A DNA stretch of 64,000 nt from positions 20,340,894-20,404,893 of the forward strand of contig CM022672.1 in assembly GCA_012295275.1 (NCBI GenBank), given 5' to 3'. Positions 24,895 through 36,133 of this stretch are shown here, piece after piece; within the stretch, counting starts at the first letter, position 1, and every line of letters starts with the position of its first letter. The notes under the pieces were generated by a model, which was not told the DNA's origin, did no database searches, and saw only the letters and a list, made by a program, of their open reading frames with translations. The DNA comes from Chrysomallon squamiferum. Its lineage: Eukaryota > Mollusca > Gastropoda > Neomphalida > Peltospiridae. The translations under genes were made by a program, and so were the position numbers.

Positions 24895-25375
24895 ATTATA
24901 ATTATCCAGTATGGTGCTTTGGTTTCATTAATTAACGTACCATTAAATTACAGATCATGATGACTATTACTACTTGTCTGGACGGTATAATTAAAAATTA
25001 AATGTCTGTTACGTAAATACACGAATGTAAGAAACACATTACTTGCAACTCCAGCATCTGGTCATATTTCTTTGAACTACATTTAAATGTAAAACAAATA
25101 ATGTAAACGCTTATAATTATTTTATTTCGTATTATGTTTTTGGTATATGTAAAAATTGGCAGCTTATATGTATGTATGTCTGTGAGACTAGTTCCATGCG
25201 AACGTAAATGAGTGTATTTTAATTCAGCAACAGAAATTTAAATTTGATTATTATTTTTTTTTTTTTTCATATGTTTATGTTTTGATTAAAGGACAGAAAG
25301 AGAAAATCTCGATAGTAATTTCAATTGGGAATGTTTTCCCAAGTTCTGTTTTACTGAACAAATCTTGTTATATTG

Positions 25376-25425
<50 letters not shown>

Positions 25426-25872
25426 TTAAATTCACAATAATTATAATTTTCTTATTAATTTATTTAATAAAAGCACGGTTTGAAAATGCATATGGACAAA
25501 TATATCTGTATGTAGAAACGAGGAAAGAAGACGACGAAGAAGAAAAACGCCACAAAGCTAATTTACATCTGCATTTATATTCTAATCGTTTTCGAATTAA
25601 AACAAAATGTTTAGCTATTATATATCCAGAGCGAATTTATTTTATTCATAGCTGAGTAAAAACATACCGGCCGAATGAAACTAATTAATTTTATTAACTA
25701 AGATTGTAAAATAATTAAATTCCAATTTTTTTGTATGTGTGTGATTCCATGAAATATAATTGTACTTTATTTATAAAACATAAAACAAAAACAACAAAAA
25801 CATCACCAACAATCTCCCCCCCCCACACCAAAAAAGATAATCTTTAGTAAAATTATATTTGTTGATTTGGGG
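24895..25872. other. 3' flank of TBC1D19; low-complexity DNA
   Basis: Contains the TBC1D19 3'UTR and an (ATT)n run at 25377-25424. No gene seen. Confidence 0.5.
25377..25424. repeat. (ATT)n microsatellite
   Basis: About 16 ATT units. Confidence 0.95.
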
Positions 25873-26163
25873 CATAGGTTTTCATACCTGGGGGTCGCCA
25901 GCTTATTTTCTGGGGGCTGCAAGATTATTCTTGAGCGAGGGTATGTTTTAACTTTTTCAAGTTGACTTGGAAGGAGAAATAAATATTAACGTGTAGATAG
26001 GTTTGGGACCCGTCATAGTGAATATAGATTCATTTTGTACTGTCTTTGGTTGATGAAAATATGGCAACCCTAGATATTATTGAATCAAAAATTTTAAACA
26101 GGTCATCGGTCATATTGAGTTGCTCATAAAAGGTCGCGGTATGAAAAAAGTTGAAAACCAATG
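25873..26163. mobile_element. hAT-like MITE with 8-bp target-site duplication
   Basis: Termini CATAGGTTTTCA and (reverse complement of the right end) CATTGGTTTTCA match the common hAT terminal form CAnnGGTTTTCAA. The next block is GGGGGTCGCC on the left and its shortened complement GGTCGCGG on the right. The flanks are ATTTGGGG (25865-25872) and ATTTGAGG (26164-26171), an 8-bp duplication with one mismatch, as expected for hAT. At 291 bp with no ORF it is non-autonomous. Confidence 0.8.
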
Positions 26164-26171
26164 ATTTGAGG

Positions 26172-27093
26172 TATTTAAATAAAAAAGGAATTTATGTTAA
26201 TAACCGGACTCTTTTCAGTCATTGTTTCTGCAACAAACATTTCTTTATATGCGATGACGGTTCTTTTTCAAAACCTTTAAAAGGAATTAAAAATAGTTCT
26301 TAAAAAAAAAAAAAAAAATGTAACGTGACGTGTTTTGATAGCAGCATTTCTTAAAATCAGATACTATTTTCAGTTTTGAGAATCTAATTGTAAATAAATG
26401 GACAAAATAGTAATAATAATAATATGATGATGATGATGATGATGATGATAAAAATAAATAAAATAAAATAAAATAAGTAAATAAATCAATATGTCAGTAA
26501 ATAAATAAATAAATAATATAAAAAGAAAATTCAACAGTTAAACGCAAGCCATATTTTTCGGTCATTATTTGATATAACCAATCAAGCCTAGACAGTTGTT
26601 ATAAAATCATTTTCCCAAATCCTTGACTTGGTGAGTGGGCTTGTATTTCTCAGTGACCCAAAAAGCTGTGCCAGCAGGAGCTTTGCTTCTGTTTAGGACA
26701 TTCCTGCTGAACTGGTCAATGGGTAGAAACTAGACAAACATGGACTAAGAGTTAATCCTGACAGAAATCTCGAGTGCTGAAGTCAGAAGTATTTGGTCAC
26801 ACAGAGCAGTCTTATAGACCACAAATCCATTGACTGATAGCTATTGTGACTACATTTCTGGTCAATAATGACGTAGTGGGTGCTCGCCCTGTGACGATTC
26901 ACCACGAGGGAGTCCATCTTCAGGTACTGGAAGTACTTCCAGACAGTCTCGAAGAGGCAGAGGTCAAGGAAGTAAAGCTCTTGGTAAGATATAAATAAAA
27001 AATAAAAAATAAAATAAAGCACAACAACAACAACCCCCACAAACAACAACAAAACGAAAAAAAAAAAAAAACCCACCCCTATAATGCAAAATA
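26172..27093. other. Intergenic with possible LINE-associated sequence
   Basis: Contains (ATG)n/(AAATA)n microsatellites at about 26426-26520 and a complex, G+C-richer stretch at 26600-26990 leading into an A/C-rich run. The complex stretch may be the 5' part of the LINE relic that follows, but I see no conserved protein in it. Confidence 0.4.
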
Positions 27094-28380
27094 ATGCACT
27101 GGAATGTTGAAAGAGTTTCCAACAAGAAGACAGAACTTCAGCACTTTATGCATGAAGACCAGATCAAAATCTGTTGCATCCAAGAAAACCGTCTGAAAGA
27201 ATCGATGAGCTTCAAGGATACAACAACACTGACAGAAGAGGTGAGGAGATCGAAGACTGGCAAAATGAAAAAATAACCCCTTAATTTCATTAACGACCCT
27301 CTTGTTCAGTCAACATTCTATTCCAGGCGTTGGCATTCCGTAACCTCCTTGACCATGCCTTCTGCACTGATGTTGTCACTAAAGTCATTACTCGAGAAGT
27401 AAGACCATAGCTAAGGGGAAGTGACCATCGACGGGACCTCCTAACCTTAAGAGATGCAAAAACCACACAACATCATAGCCCCAAGGTGGAACTATAAGAA
27501 TGCCAAATGGGAACCTTTCAAGTCCAGATACGAGTCATAGAAGTTATAGTGATATAATTCAACCTCCTGATCATTAAAGCCGAGAACAGGGTTTAGGCAA
27601 CTAAGACAATATATCGCATGAAACTTGCCCTTGACAGTGTTATATCTTGGACTCGAGACTGGTGCATGACAATCCACAAAGACAAATCAGCTACCACTTG
27701 TTTTTAACTCTTCTCAAATCAGGAAGCAGGTAACCTAAAACTTGATGATTCCATCTTGATTATAGGTCAACAGCAGCAAAGGCACTAAGTTTAAGTCGTT
27801 GCTGTACACTCAATCAACAATATAATGATTATTCCTGCAACAGACTCAAAAGAACTAGCTTTCATAAAGGCAACACAAGATAAAAGCCAGATAAAATCCA
27901 TCACGTCAGCACTATCAGCTGCATCCCACCCTGGGGACCAAAACTAGACGATGTAAAGATCTGCACAGTGGTGTAACACCCCTCCCTTGGAGAGGATCAC
28001 AATAAGCTGTACAAACGAGCTCTGACCATGATTGATAAACAGCCCAGAGACATCATGAACACAGTGGAAAATGGAAGGGCTGGAACATACATCATGGATC
28101 TTGTTAGCTGCCGAAAGTTATTAAACTGCACGAACCATGCTGCAGAAGCTGAGGCTGTCATTCATGCTGCCCACATCATCAGCACCAGAAAGAACTGCTC
28201 ACACATCGTCTTTCTAACAGATGCTCTCTCTGCCCTCCAGGCTCTTGAAAACGATAAGCTAGTCTATCGGCAATGTCAGCCAAGTCTTGTTACAATGGAT
28301 CCCAGCTCACTGTGGCATACTGGATGAAATCTCTCTATAGAAATCTGTCAAAATCTGGAACTGACTTTAACCTATCTGTA
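27094..28380 (+). pseudogene. Decayed non-LTR retrotransposon (LINE) with endonuclease start and RNase H pieces
   Basis: At 27094 the frame reads MHWNVERVSNKKTELQHFM, then KICCIQENRL, the typical opening of an AP-type endonuclease in non-LTR elements (WN...K..EL...I...CIQE). At about 28120-28270 another frame reads HAAEAEAVIHAAHI and HIVFLTDALSALQALE, matching the RNase H domain found in jockey/I-type elements of molluscs and insects. The sequence between is broken by stops and far too short to hold a reverse transcriptase, so the element is internally deleted and dead. Confidence 0.65.
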
Positions 28381-28849
28381 TGAATTATGAAATGTAATTT
28401 TTATTATTTGCAATCTATATATTTTTATTTTAGCTAAGAATTCATTTGGTAGCTCTCAGTCAACAAAAAGTAAACATGAACAGCTTCCTAATTACATTTA
28501 TAAAACAGTCACAATTTACCTAGCAGGTTAAACATATTCCGCAAAAGACCACCTATAGACACTAACATACTATATAATGCATGTTAATCCATTGAGAGTT
28601 TAACAGTTCTGGAAGCGAGTGAATGAACTCTGTTTACGTGCCCAGATCCAAATCAAGGTTCAGACACGCCTATATCGGATCCAGGGATGTGTTCCGGGAC
28701 AGGAGAGTGCGTGTGGGGTAAGAGTGGCAAAGGAGGCAAAGGTCTAGGCAGGGCAGAGGGAATGCGAAGGAAAGATTAGCATTAATTTAACAAAGGGAAG
28801 TAACTTTTCTGTTACTTTTTTGTTCACTTCCGTTGCCACATTTCACAAC
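28381..28849. other. OSTC upstream region
   Basis: Separates the LINE relic from OSTC. 28610-28780 is G+C-richer and complex, without a frame. A short inverted motif (GAAGTAAC ... GTTAC) lies at about 28797-28815, just 35 bp before the ATG, where the OSTC promoter/5'UTR must be. No TATA box. Confidence 0.45.
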
Positions 28850-30834
28850 ATGGAGGCAGTTTATGGAATACCGTTCGTCGTATTAGAATGTCCGAACCTA
28901 AAACTGAAAAAACCTTCATGGTTGAAACAACCTTCAGCAATGGTCATGTATGCTCTAGTTTTATTCTCCTACTTTTTGGTCACAGGAGGTAAAACTTACT
29001 CTTTAATTCACCGCTCTAATTCAGTTTTCATGTCTTCACAGTCTTGTCTCAAGTTATTTACTATTTAGTTAAACTGAATTATATTATTTCATGGTTTATT
29101 ATTTCTAATATTACTAAGATTAGTTCAAAATGATAAAATGATAATGATAATGATAATGATGAAAGTGCTGAAAGAATGCAACACTATCTTACAATCGTAA
29201 CAATGAGTGAATGACTATTATAACATCAACTGACCAAGAGATAAATGTGGACCCTATTGTTTTATTATTATTTTTCACCTGACACTGTTAATTGTAAAAA
29301 CCGAAAATTCATCCAAAATATTTTTATGAGTAATGTTTATTATACTATTTTTAAGTTTATAGAATGTCCATATTTCATCTGAATTGTTCTCCAGGGTATA
29401 ATATATGATGTGATTGTTGAACCTCCAAGTATAGGCCACACAACAGATGAAAGAGGAAATAGTAAACCAGTAAGTTTTAGTTGTACTTCACAACTTATGT
29501 TTTACTATTCTGTTGAAAACTAAAATTTGAAATGCATAAAAATCCAACCTTGTTAAAGTGTTTTTCAGTTGATAAAGATTTAGCTCATTTCTAATTAATC
29601 ATCATAAATACATTTATGGGGTAGTGAATAGTATCAGAAACTATAAAAGATTGAGAAGATACTGAAGTAAATTTTAAAATTCATCATTCCAGTTGAGTTA
29701 CATACTGTGTTAAAATATTTCACAAGTAATTTAATATACTTGTGAAATATATTACTTCGAACTAAAATTTCAGTACTGTTATTAGTAAACTAACTTAGTA
29801 ACTATAAAACACTTGAAAAATGTTAATAAAGTTTAAAATAAAAATAAACATATGTTCATCTGAAACAGGGTTGAAAATTAATAGGGTTGCAGCTTGATGC
29901 AGTTTATTTTAGCACATGAATGCATCAACATAATTACATATTGTCAGATTTTGTGTGAAATAATACATTATATTAATAGATCTGATGGAGGAACATTTAT
30001 TAATTTTTTTTATAAAATATTTGTATAATTTGTTTTTTGTATGTTGCCAGGTTGCCTTCATGCCACATAGAATTAATGGTCAGTACATTATGGAAGGTTT
30101 AGCAGCTAGTTTCCTCTTCATGATGGGAGGCATTGGATTTGTTATTCTTGATCAAACCAATAAGCCATTGATGCCACGTCTCAATCGCATTCTCCTGCTC
30201 AGCATTGGCCTCATATCCATCCTCATCTCATTCTTCATGTGCAGAGTGTTCATGCGAATAAAAGTGCCGTAAGTCTTACTACTGTTTGCAGATAACCACG
30301 ATGCAGAAATTCATCTCACTTACTGGGTTTTTTCCCTTCTTGCTTTACTTATATGCAACAAATAATTTTCAAAACCAAAAAAGTTAAATTATAATACAAA
30401 AATTAATCCTGTTCACATTGCACAAATTTATTTTTTTATCTTTTTCTATACTTTCTTCAAAGATGTTCCTTGTTCATTTTTTTTTATTTGGTTTATTAGA
30501 TCTACAATTATGTACTGTATGGGTTTTGGGAAGATGTATTTAAATTTTAAAATGACTCACTGCAAATATACAGTGGCTGTACTGGGTTTATTAAATTTCA
30601 AAATAGTAATTACTATGTAACACTTTTAACTGAAGAAAGGTAATTTATTATTATCTTTGCTTTAAATAAATAAAAAATTTATTATAGAACAGTTTGCTGG
30701 AATTTGTTTTATTATTTTAGTTAAATAATACAGTTGGATTAGTAATTATGTTGTACAAGAAGCATAAGTTAAAATATCTTTATGTTTTTAATTGTTGTCG
30801 TCATTTTCTTTTCAGAGGATACTTACAGTCATAG
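28850..30834 (+). CDS. OSTC: OSTC (DC2), oligosaccharyltransferase complex subunit
   Basis: Four exons: 28850-28988, about 29396-29469, 30051-30268 and 30816-30834. The product is 149 residues, the same as human OSTC, and reads [20 protein letters not shown] at the start, then [45 protein letters not shown] and ends GYLQS. OSTC is a small three-helix membrane protein of the ER that links the STT3A-type oligosaccharyltransferase to the translocon for co-translational N-glycosylation. Hydrophobic segments lie at about residues 33-53, 84-104 and 118-138. Oddity: the first intron does not close in frame with GT..AG. The donor GGAG|GTAAAA and acceptor CCAG|GGTATA would add one base; the conserved GGIIYD needs CCAGG|GTATA or a donor one base earlier. 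AATAAA lies 29 bp past the stop. Confidence 0.93.
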
Positions 30835-30862
30835 ACACAGAGAAACTTGTTCAAGTCAACAA

Positions 30863-30868
30863 AATAAA
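30863..30868 (+). promoter_or_regulatory. OSTC polyadenylation signal
   Basis: AATAAA 29 bp after the OSTC stop codon, the first such hexamer downstream. Confidence 0.6.
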
Positions 30869-31927
30869 CAATGTTATTCTAATGTATGTACTATATGAAA
30901 TATATATAAATAATAGTAATAAAAAAGTTTTTACTGATTATTTCATTTGTTAATTTTGAAATAGTTTAACAGTAGCAGCAGGAAAAAAAAAAAAAAAAAA
31001 ATTCCGTAATAAAGTTTTCCTAATTTTGTATTTAGAAAATATTTAATATTACTGAAGCAGAAATAAAAATATGTTATAAAATAGTAAATAACAATGCTAT
31101 AAAAATTACCACTATAATATAATGGATACAATTATGTGAAATAAAACTATACACAAAAATAAAAAGGTGTCTGCTTTTTTCAGTAGTCTTGTAATGATAA
31201 TAATGCTCAGAATTCGTAATATAAAATCCTAATTGGATGATATTTGACATCCAAAGAACAAAATTATTATCAAAAATCAGCAAAATGTTACACTTTGTTA
31301 ATTTTATATTACTACCAAACAACTATAACATTAATCATGACTTAAAATAAAAATAAGATTGTTGTCGAAAAGACAATGTTCTCTACCTAATAATGAATGA
31401 TGATATCAAATGTTATTCATGATGATAGTAAGAAAATTAAAAAAAAAAAAAAAAAAATCTTATAACTGCATTATGTAAAGAAATAAGAGTAAACAAATAA
31501 ACAACATTTTTTTTTATTTATGCACCAAAACAATGGATATAAAATTATAATATTTCTGTACAAAATACATACTGTTTTTTGGCAAGAAAAAGTGTAACAC
31601 AGAAAAATAATGTGAATGCAACATTCAACAGAACTGTCTGTCTGTCTCTGTCTCTGTGTCTAATCTTAAGACAGAGAACATGATCAGTTTTTATGGTGAT
31701 AGACATTCATGACTAGCATCTAAAAGGATAAATGTATGTTTGGAAAACTGCAGTAAGGACTAAACATCCATACTGTGATGTTATAGAAGAACAAAATATA
31801 TTATATAAATTGTCATATTTCAGTGAAATAACTGGTTATTTCTTTAGACCAAATGTAATTAAATCTTTTTGAAACAGGAAAATGATGCTGATTTCAGTTT
31901 TGAGAAAGACAAAGATTTAAAATTCAT
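30869..31927. other. Intergenic between convergent OSTC and ZZZ3
   Basis: About 1 kb of A+T-rich DNA holding the 3' flanks of both genes, with poly-A runs near 30981 and 31440. No further gene. Confidence 0.5.
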
Positions 31928-34900
31928 TTAACTTGCTGGCATGTAGTTTGGGTCAAGGTAGTTGTAATCTCCAGGCATAAACTTTGTATAATCTTGATCA
32001 ATGGTGGGGTTACCTGCCTGTTTCACTGCTTTCAAACGATGACTAGTGTTGTGTGTGCTAGATTCGAATACACTGAAACAGTAAAATTAAGTTAATAGAT
32101 TACATGGTTTAAAATAGGTCATAAAAAGGAAATTTAAATCAAAATAAAAATAAAAATGAAAAAAGGAAAGGAATAAAAGATCTAAAATTTTAAAAAGTCC
32201 CATTTGTGCAGAAAATAATTATAAAATAATTTCCTACAGATACTTTTTAACACCAACACAAGATGACTAAATGAAACTAATTTAGAATCAATTTGCTTGA
32301 ACATATTGGTTGTGAAATGTACCTTAATTTATGACAGTCCAAGGCTATAAAAGATAATGCAGAGGACTGATCTGAAAAAAGAACTGGTGGTTTTACACCA
32401 ACCCAGTTTTAGGTAGCAATTATTTGCAGTATTTGACAATATTTGACTACTCACCAGTCAACACAGTCATCACAAAAATCACAAGCAGAATCCATAGGGC
32501 AATCGACACAGTGCCATCGGGTTCCAACAATTGGTTCCCGGTCACAATTGTCACACTGAAAAAAAAATGTTTTAGTAATTTCAGAAACTGAAGCTCTTTG
32601 CCTAATAATTACGGTTTCACTTCTAAGCTAGACATCATCACATCCATAGGTAAACATTTGGCTGTATTCAGATCACAATCTGGAAACATTATTCTAAATT
32701 AACTGATAGTTTTAAAAAATGGTAAATTCTATAATTAAACTGATCATTTGATGAAAGTACATTATCTATCTTTCACAACAACTGTCTGCAAAGTATCACT
32801 ATAGTCAAAATGTACGTAAGGTGGAATTTAAACCTTGTATCCTATGTGCTGAACCATCTTGTTTTCTGTTTGCATCTTCTCCTTTTTGATCATCTTCCAT
32901 TTAAGTAACTCCTGGTACTCTGGTGTACTGCGCATTTCTGGTGCAATATCTTCTTCATCCTTTGGAGAAAAATATTTTACATGAAATGAATGAGAGAATT
33001 TAAGTGGTCATTATGTCTCTTATACACATTAAAATCAATGTGATAAAGAAGAATAGAAAAGACCATTAATTTTGATTAAAATTGATTTACATTAAAAAAT
33101 TGCAGACAATTAAAAAACAAACTGAGTTAAGACCAATTTTATGTCAATCTAAACAAATTAAATTTTTTTTTAAAGCCATGGGGCAGAAATATAACCAAAA
33201 ATTACATTTTAATTTTATTCATTTTGATAGATAAAATAACACGGCTAAAAACAAAAATTATATTTAAAAAGGTTTTGCTGCCAGAGTATTTTTGTAACAG
33301 TAATTTACAGAAAGTATGATAGTAATACAATATAACAGCTTGCAGGAAAGATAAGTTGACACTTACAGAAACATCAGGACTCTGATTCCACTGACTGAAA
33401 GAACTGTTGTCATCGTCGTAGCTTTTACTGTCTTCATCATCAGACATGTACACTGGGGGTTCATGAGCATGAAGGAATGTAGATGAAGGATAGCACAGTC
33501 TGTTGTATTTATGATGTCGATGTCCAGACTACAAACAAAATAATTTGGGAACAGTATCTAAGTTATGAACCAAGGAACAGAAGGTGAAGATAAATGAATA
33601 AAAAGTATCCAAAATAATTAGAACACAAGATTCTCCACTGAGAGAACAGTTTTTTTTTTTTTTTTTCATTTTAGTTAATTCTCTACTTACATTTCCTGAC
33701 TTAAATCTATAGTGGCATGAAGTATATGGTTTAATAAAAAAAAAGCCTTTATAGTACCAAGTGGAAATAAAAAAATGTTATTGTTTAGGTTGGTTTACCT
33801 TCAGTCATAGCAAAGTATATTTTTATAAAACAATATCATTCAACCCTTCAAACTGTTTCATGTCACAACTATAGAAAAATGGCAGTGCCTGGAGATGTTT
33901 GAACTGCATACTTTTATTGTTTACTTTGTTATTAAAACTGGAACCCAAAATAAAACATAATTTTGTGAAGAAAACTACTTCAGGCTATTTTTCTGCATCA
34001 TCAAAGATATGTTATAAAATTCAGTGTATGTATCTTGAAAATGCCAATAAATGTAATATATTTCATTTGATTTTTTTTCTCACAATTTTGTATATATAGT
34101 AAATAATATAAACTATCAATATGTACCTTTTGAAAATAATGAGAAGTTAAGTTATGGTACATCAAAACAATGTAAGAAAGAAAAAAAACTCACCTTTTTC
34201 ACATAAGCATTTAAATTGGGAATTCGGCCAGGAACAGGAAGGCCTGCTTTTGTCAGTTTGATGAAGTATTTCTGAACTCTGCTGGCAACCTAAAGAAAAA
34301 TGTTAGATGTATCATTTCATTTCTTGGAAAAACAAATTATAATTACTTTAAAATGTTATCTGAATCAGATACTACAATCAACTGACTTATTTCAAATTTA
34401 CATTTCTAACATTCAGTCTTAATCTTGTGCATTCTAAAGAAGGAAATAAAATGAACTGATAAATGAATTTTAATGTTGTTTTTACTGCAACCTCAACATT
34501 TTTAAACAATTATTTGTTATCTAAATATTATTATTTTGAAATGAATCAAACTAAGAGAAGCTCATAATGAGCTCTAGTTATCAAGCAATACACCAAAATC
34601 TGACTGGATCATGAAATAGATGGATAGAAATATCAGTTAGGACAGACCATCCAATTTTTCATTTGGACATTGTTTCTCTACATTATATTTTAGCAAATAA
34701 ATAAAAATTATGGTTAATTTGTCTCTGCATAAGTACCTGCTGAACAGTTCTGTTTCCCAGAGCACTGGCAATCTTCTGCCATCGTTTAGCCTCAACTTCT
34801 TCTGGTGGATAAGTTATTAACAACTCCTCCAGTCTGAAGGATAAAAAGGTTAGTATATATAACATATGTCACATCAGTCTTGTACAGATCAGTGTCTTTT

Positions 34901-36133
34901 AATTATTCAAGCAACACATATGCACAAAAATAATATGCAAGTGCTGAATAAAATTTTATTTGGGCTCAATAGATTAGCTTTGAAATGGAGTAATCTACAG
35001 ACTTATTGCATTGTATAATTCTGCTTGTTGGAGTCAAATATTGGTGTAGCAATACTGATATTTTCTATATTTGTTGTGCATAATTCATAACTTAAATCAA
35101 CGGTCTACAAAATTCACATGCTGCACATTAACAACAGAAATAGAACAAACACCTTTTCTGTTCCTCTACAGTCCACAGTTGGTTGAACGTTGCTGATTTG
35201 GACTCAGTTTTTATTCTTCCTCTTACCACACGAATGTCAGAATCATCTGTCTTGTTTGCAGAACCTGCCTGTCCATTTGCTTTTAGTTCTTCTGTAAAAA
35301 TTATGTTTTAAAGTTTACTATACATAAAATAATTTATACATATTAAAATTTATTAATATTAGAATGAAAAACATATGAAAAAAAATGAATAAAATCTAAA
35401 TTGAAAGTTATTTTTTACTGTCGAACAAATTAGGACATTATCTTTAAGACTTTATATATTACATTTTATGTGTGCCCATATAATGAGTCAGGCTAATTTT
35501 ATTAACTCTACATCTTTGTGATATACATATTCCCAGAAGTTGTCAAATTTTACTTTTAGGAGTATTTCTACAGTTATGATCCGATTTATAGAATTGTGAA
35601 TTGTTTCTTTACAGTGACAAACTCTGATATGGAACAGATAATTCCTAAACAAATCAAATTACAAACACAAAAATAAAATATATCACACCATCTGTTGTTC
35701 CATGGACCAACTGTTTTTTCAGTCTAGTCATGTGACGGACTCCAAATGATGTAAATTGTACACTGCTAGTGTATTTGTCCCAGTCAATTGCTGGAAGAGT
35801 AGCAACTTTCTGCAAACTTGGAAAATCTAATTTTTTCCCATTCTGGAGACCTTCGACAAACCCAATAGGATCTTCCAAAGCCTTTGACTGACTGTCATAA
35901 AGTTTGTCAAGATCTTTTATTGCCTGAGTTCTCTGACATTCCAGAAGTGCAATGGTTCGGAGGAGAGACCGGTAATCAGAGTTCGATTTTAAGGCAACAT
36001 GATCAGACTCAAAGTAGTAGATTTCCGAGTCACTGTAGTCATCATTAACTGTGTGATCAGTAAGGTGTATATTGTTTGATGAATAAGTCCCCGTAAAATC
36101 ACTTGAAGAGGTACATTCTCGTGGTTCACTCAT
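31928..36133 (-). CDS. ZZZ3: ZZZ3, ZZ-type zinc finger and SANT protein of the ATAC complex
   Basis: Eight exons, minus strand: 35689-36133 (ATG at 36133), 35153-35291, 34737-34833, 34194-34289, 33367-33528, 32834-32959, 32455-32555 and 31928-32072; 436 residues, fully in phase. In the family this subunit of the ATAC histone acetyltransferase reads acetylated H3 tails through its ZZ finger. Residues about 185-255 hold the SANT/Myb-like domain ([48 protein letters not shown]), followed by [17 protein letters not shown]. An acidic linker with [16 protein letters not shown] comes next. The ZZ finger starts at about residue 356 ([29 protein letters not shown]) with its His pair in THNTSH. The C-terminus [10 protein letters not shown] is diagnostic. 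Human ZZZ3 is about 900 aa because of a long disordered N-terminus; this form resembles the short isoform. The donor at 32833 (GTTTAA) is weak. Confidence 0.94.
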
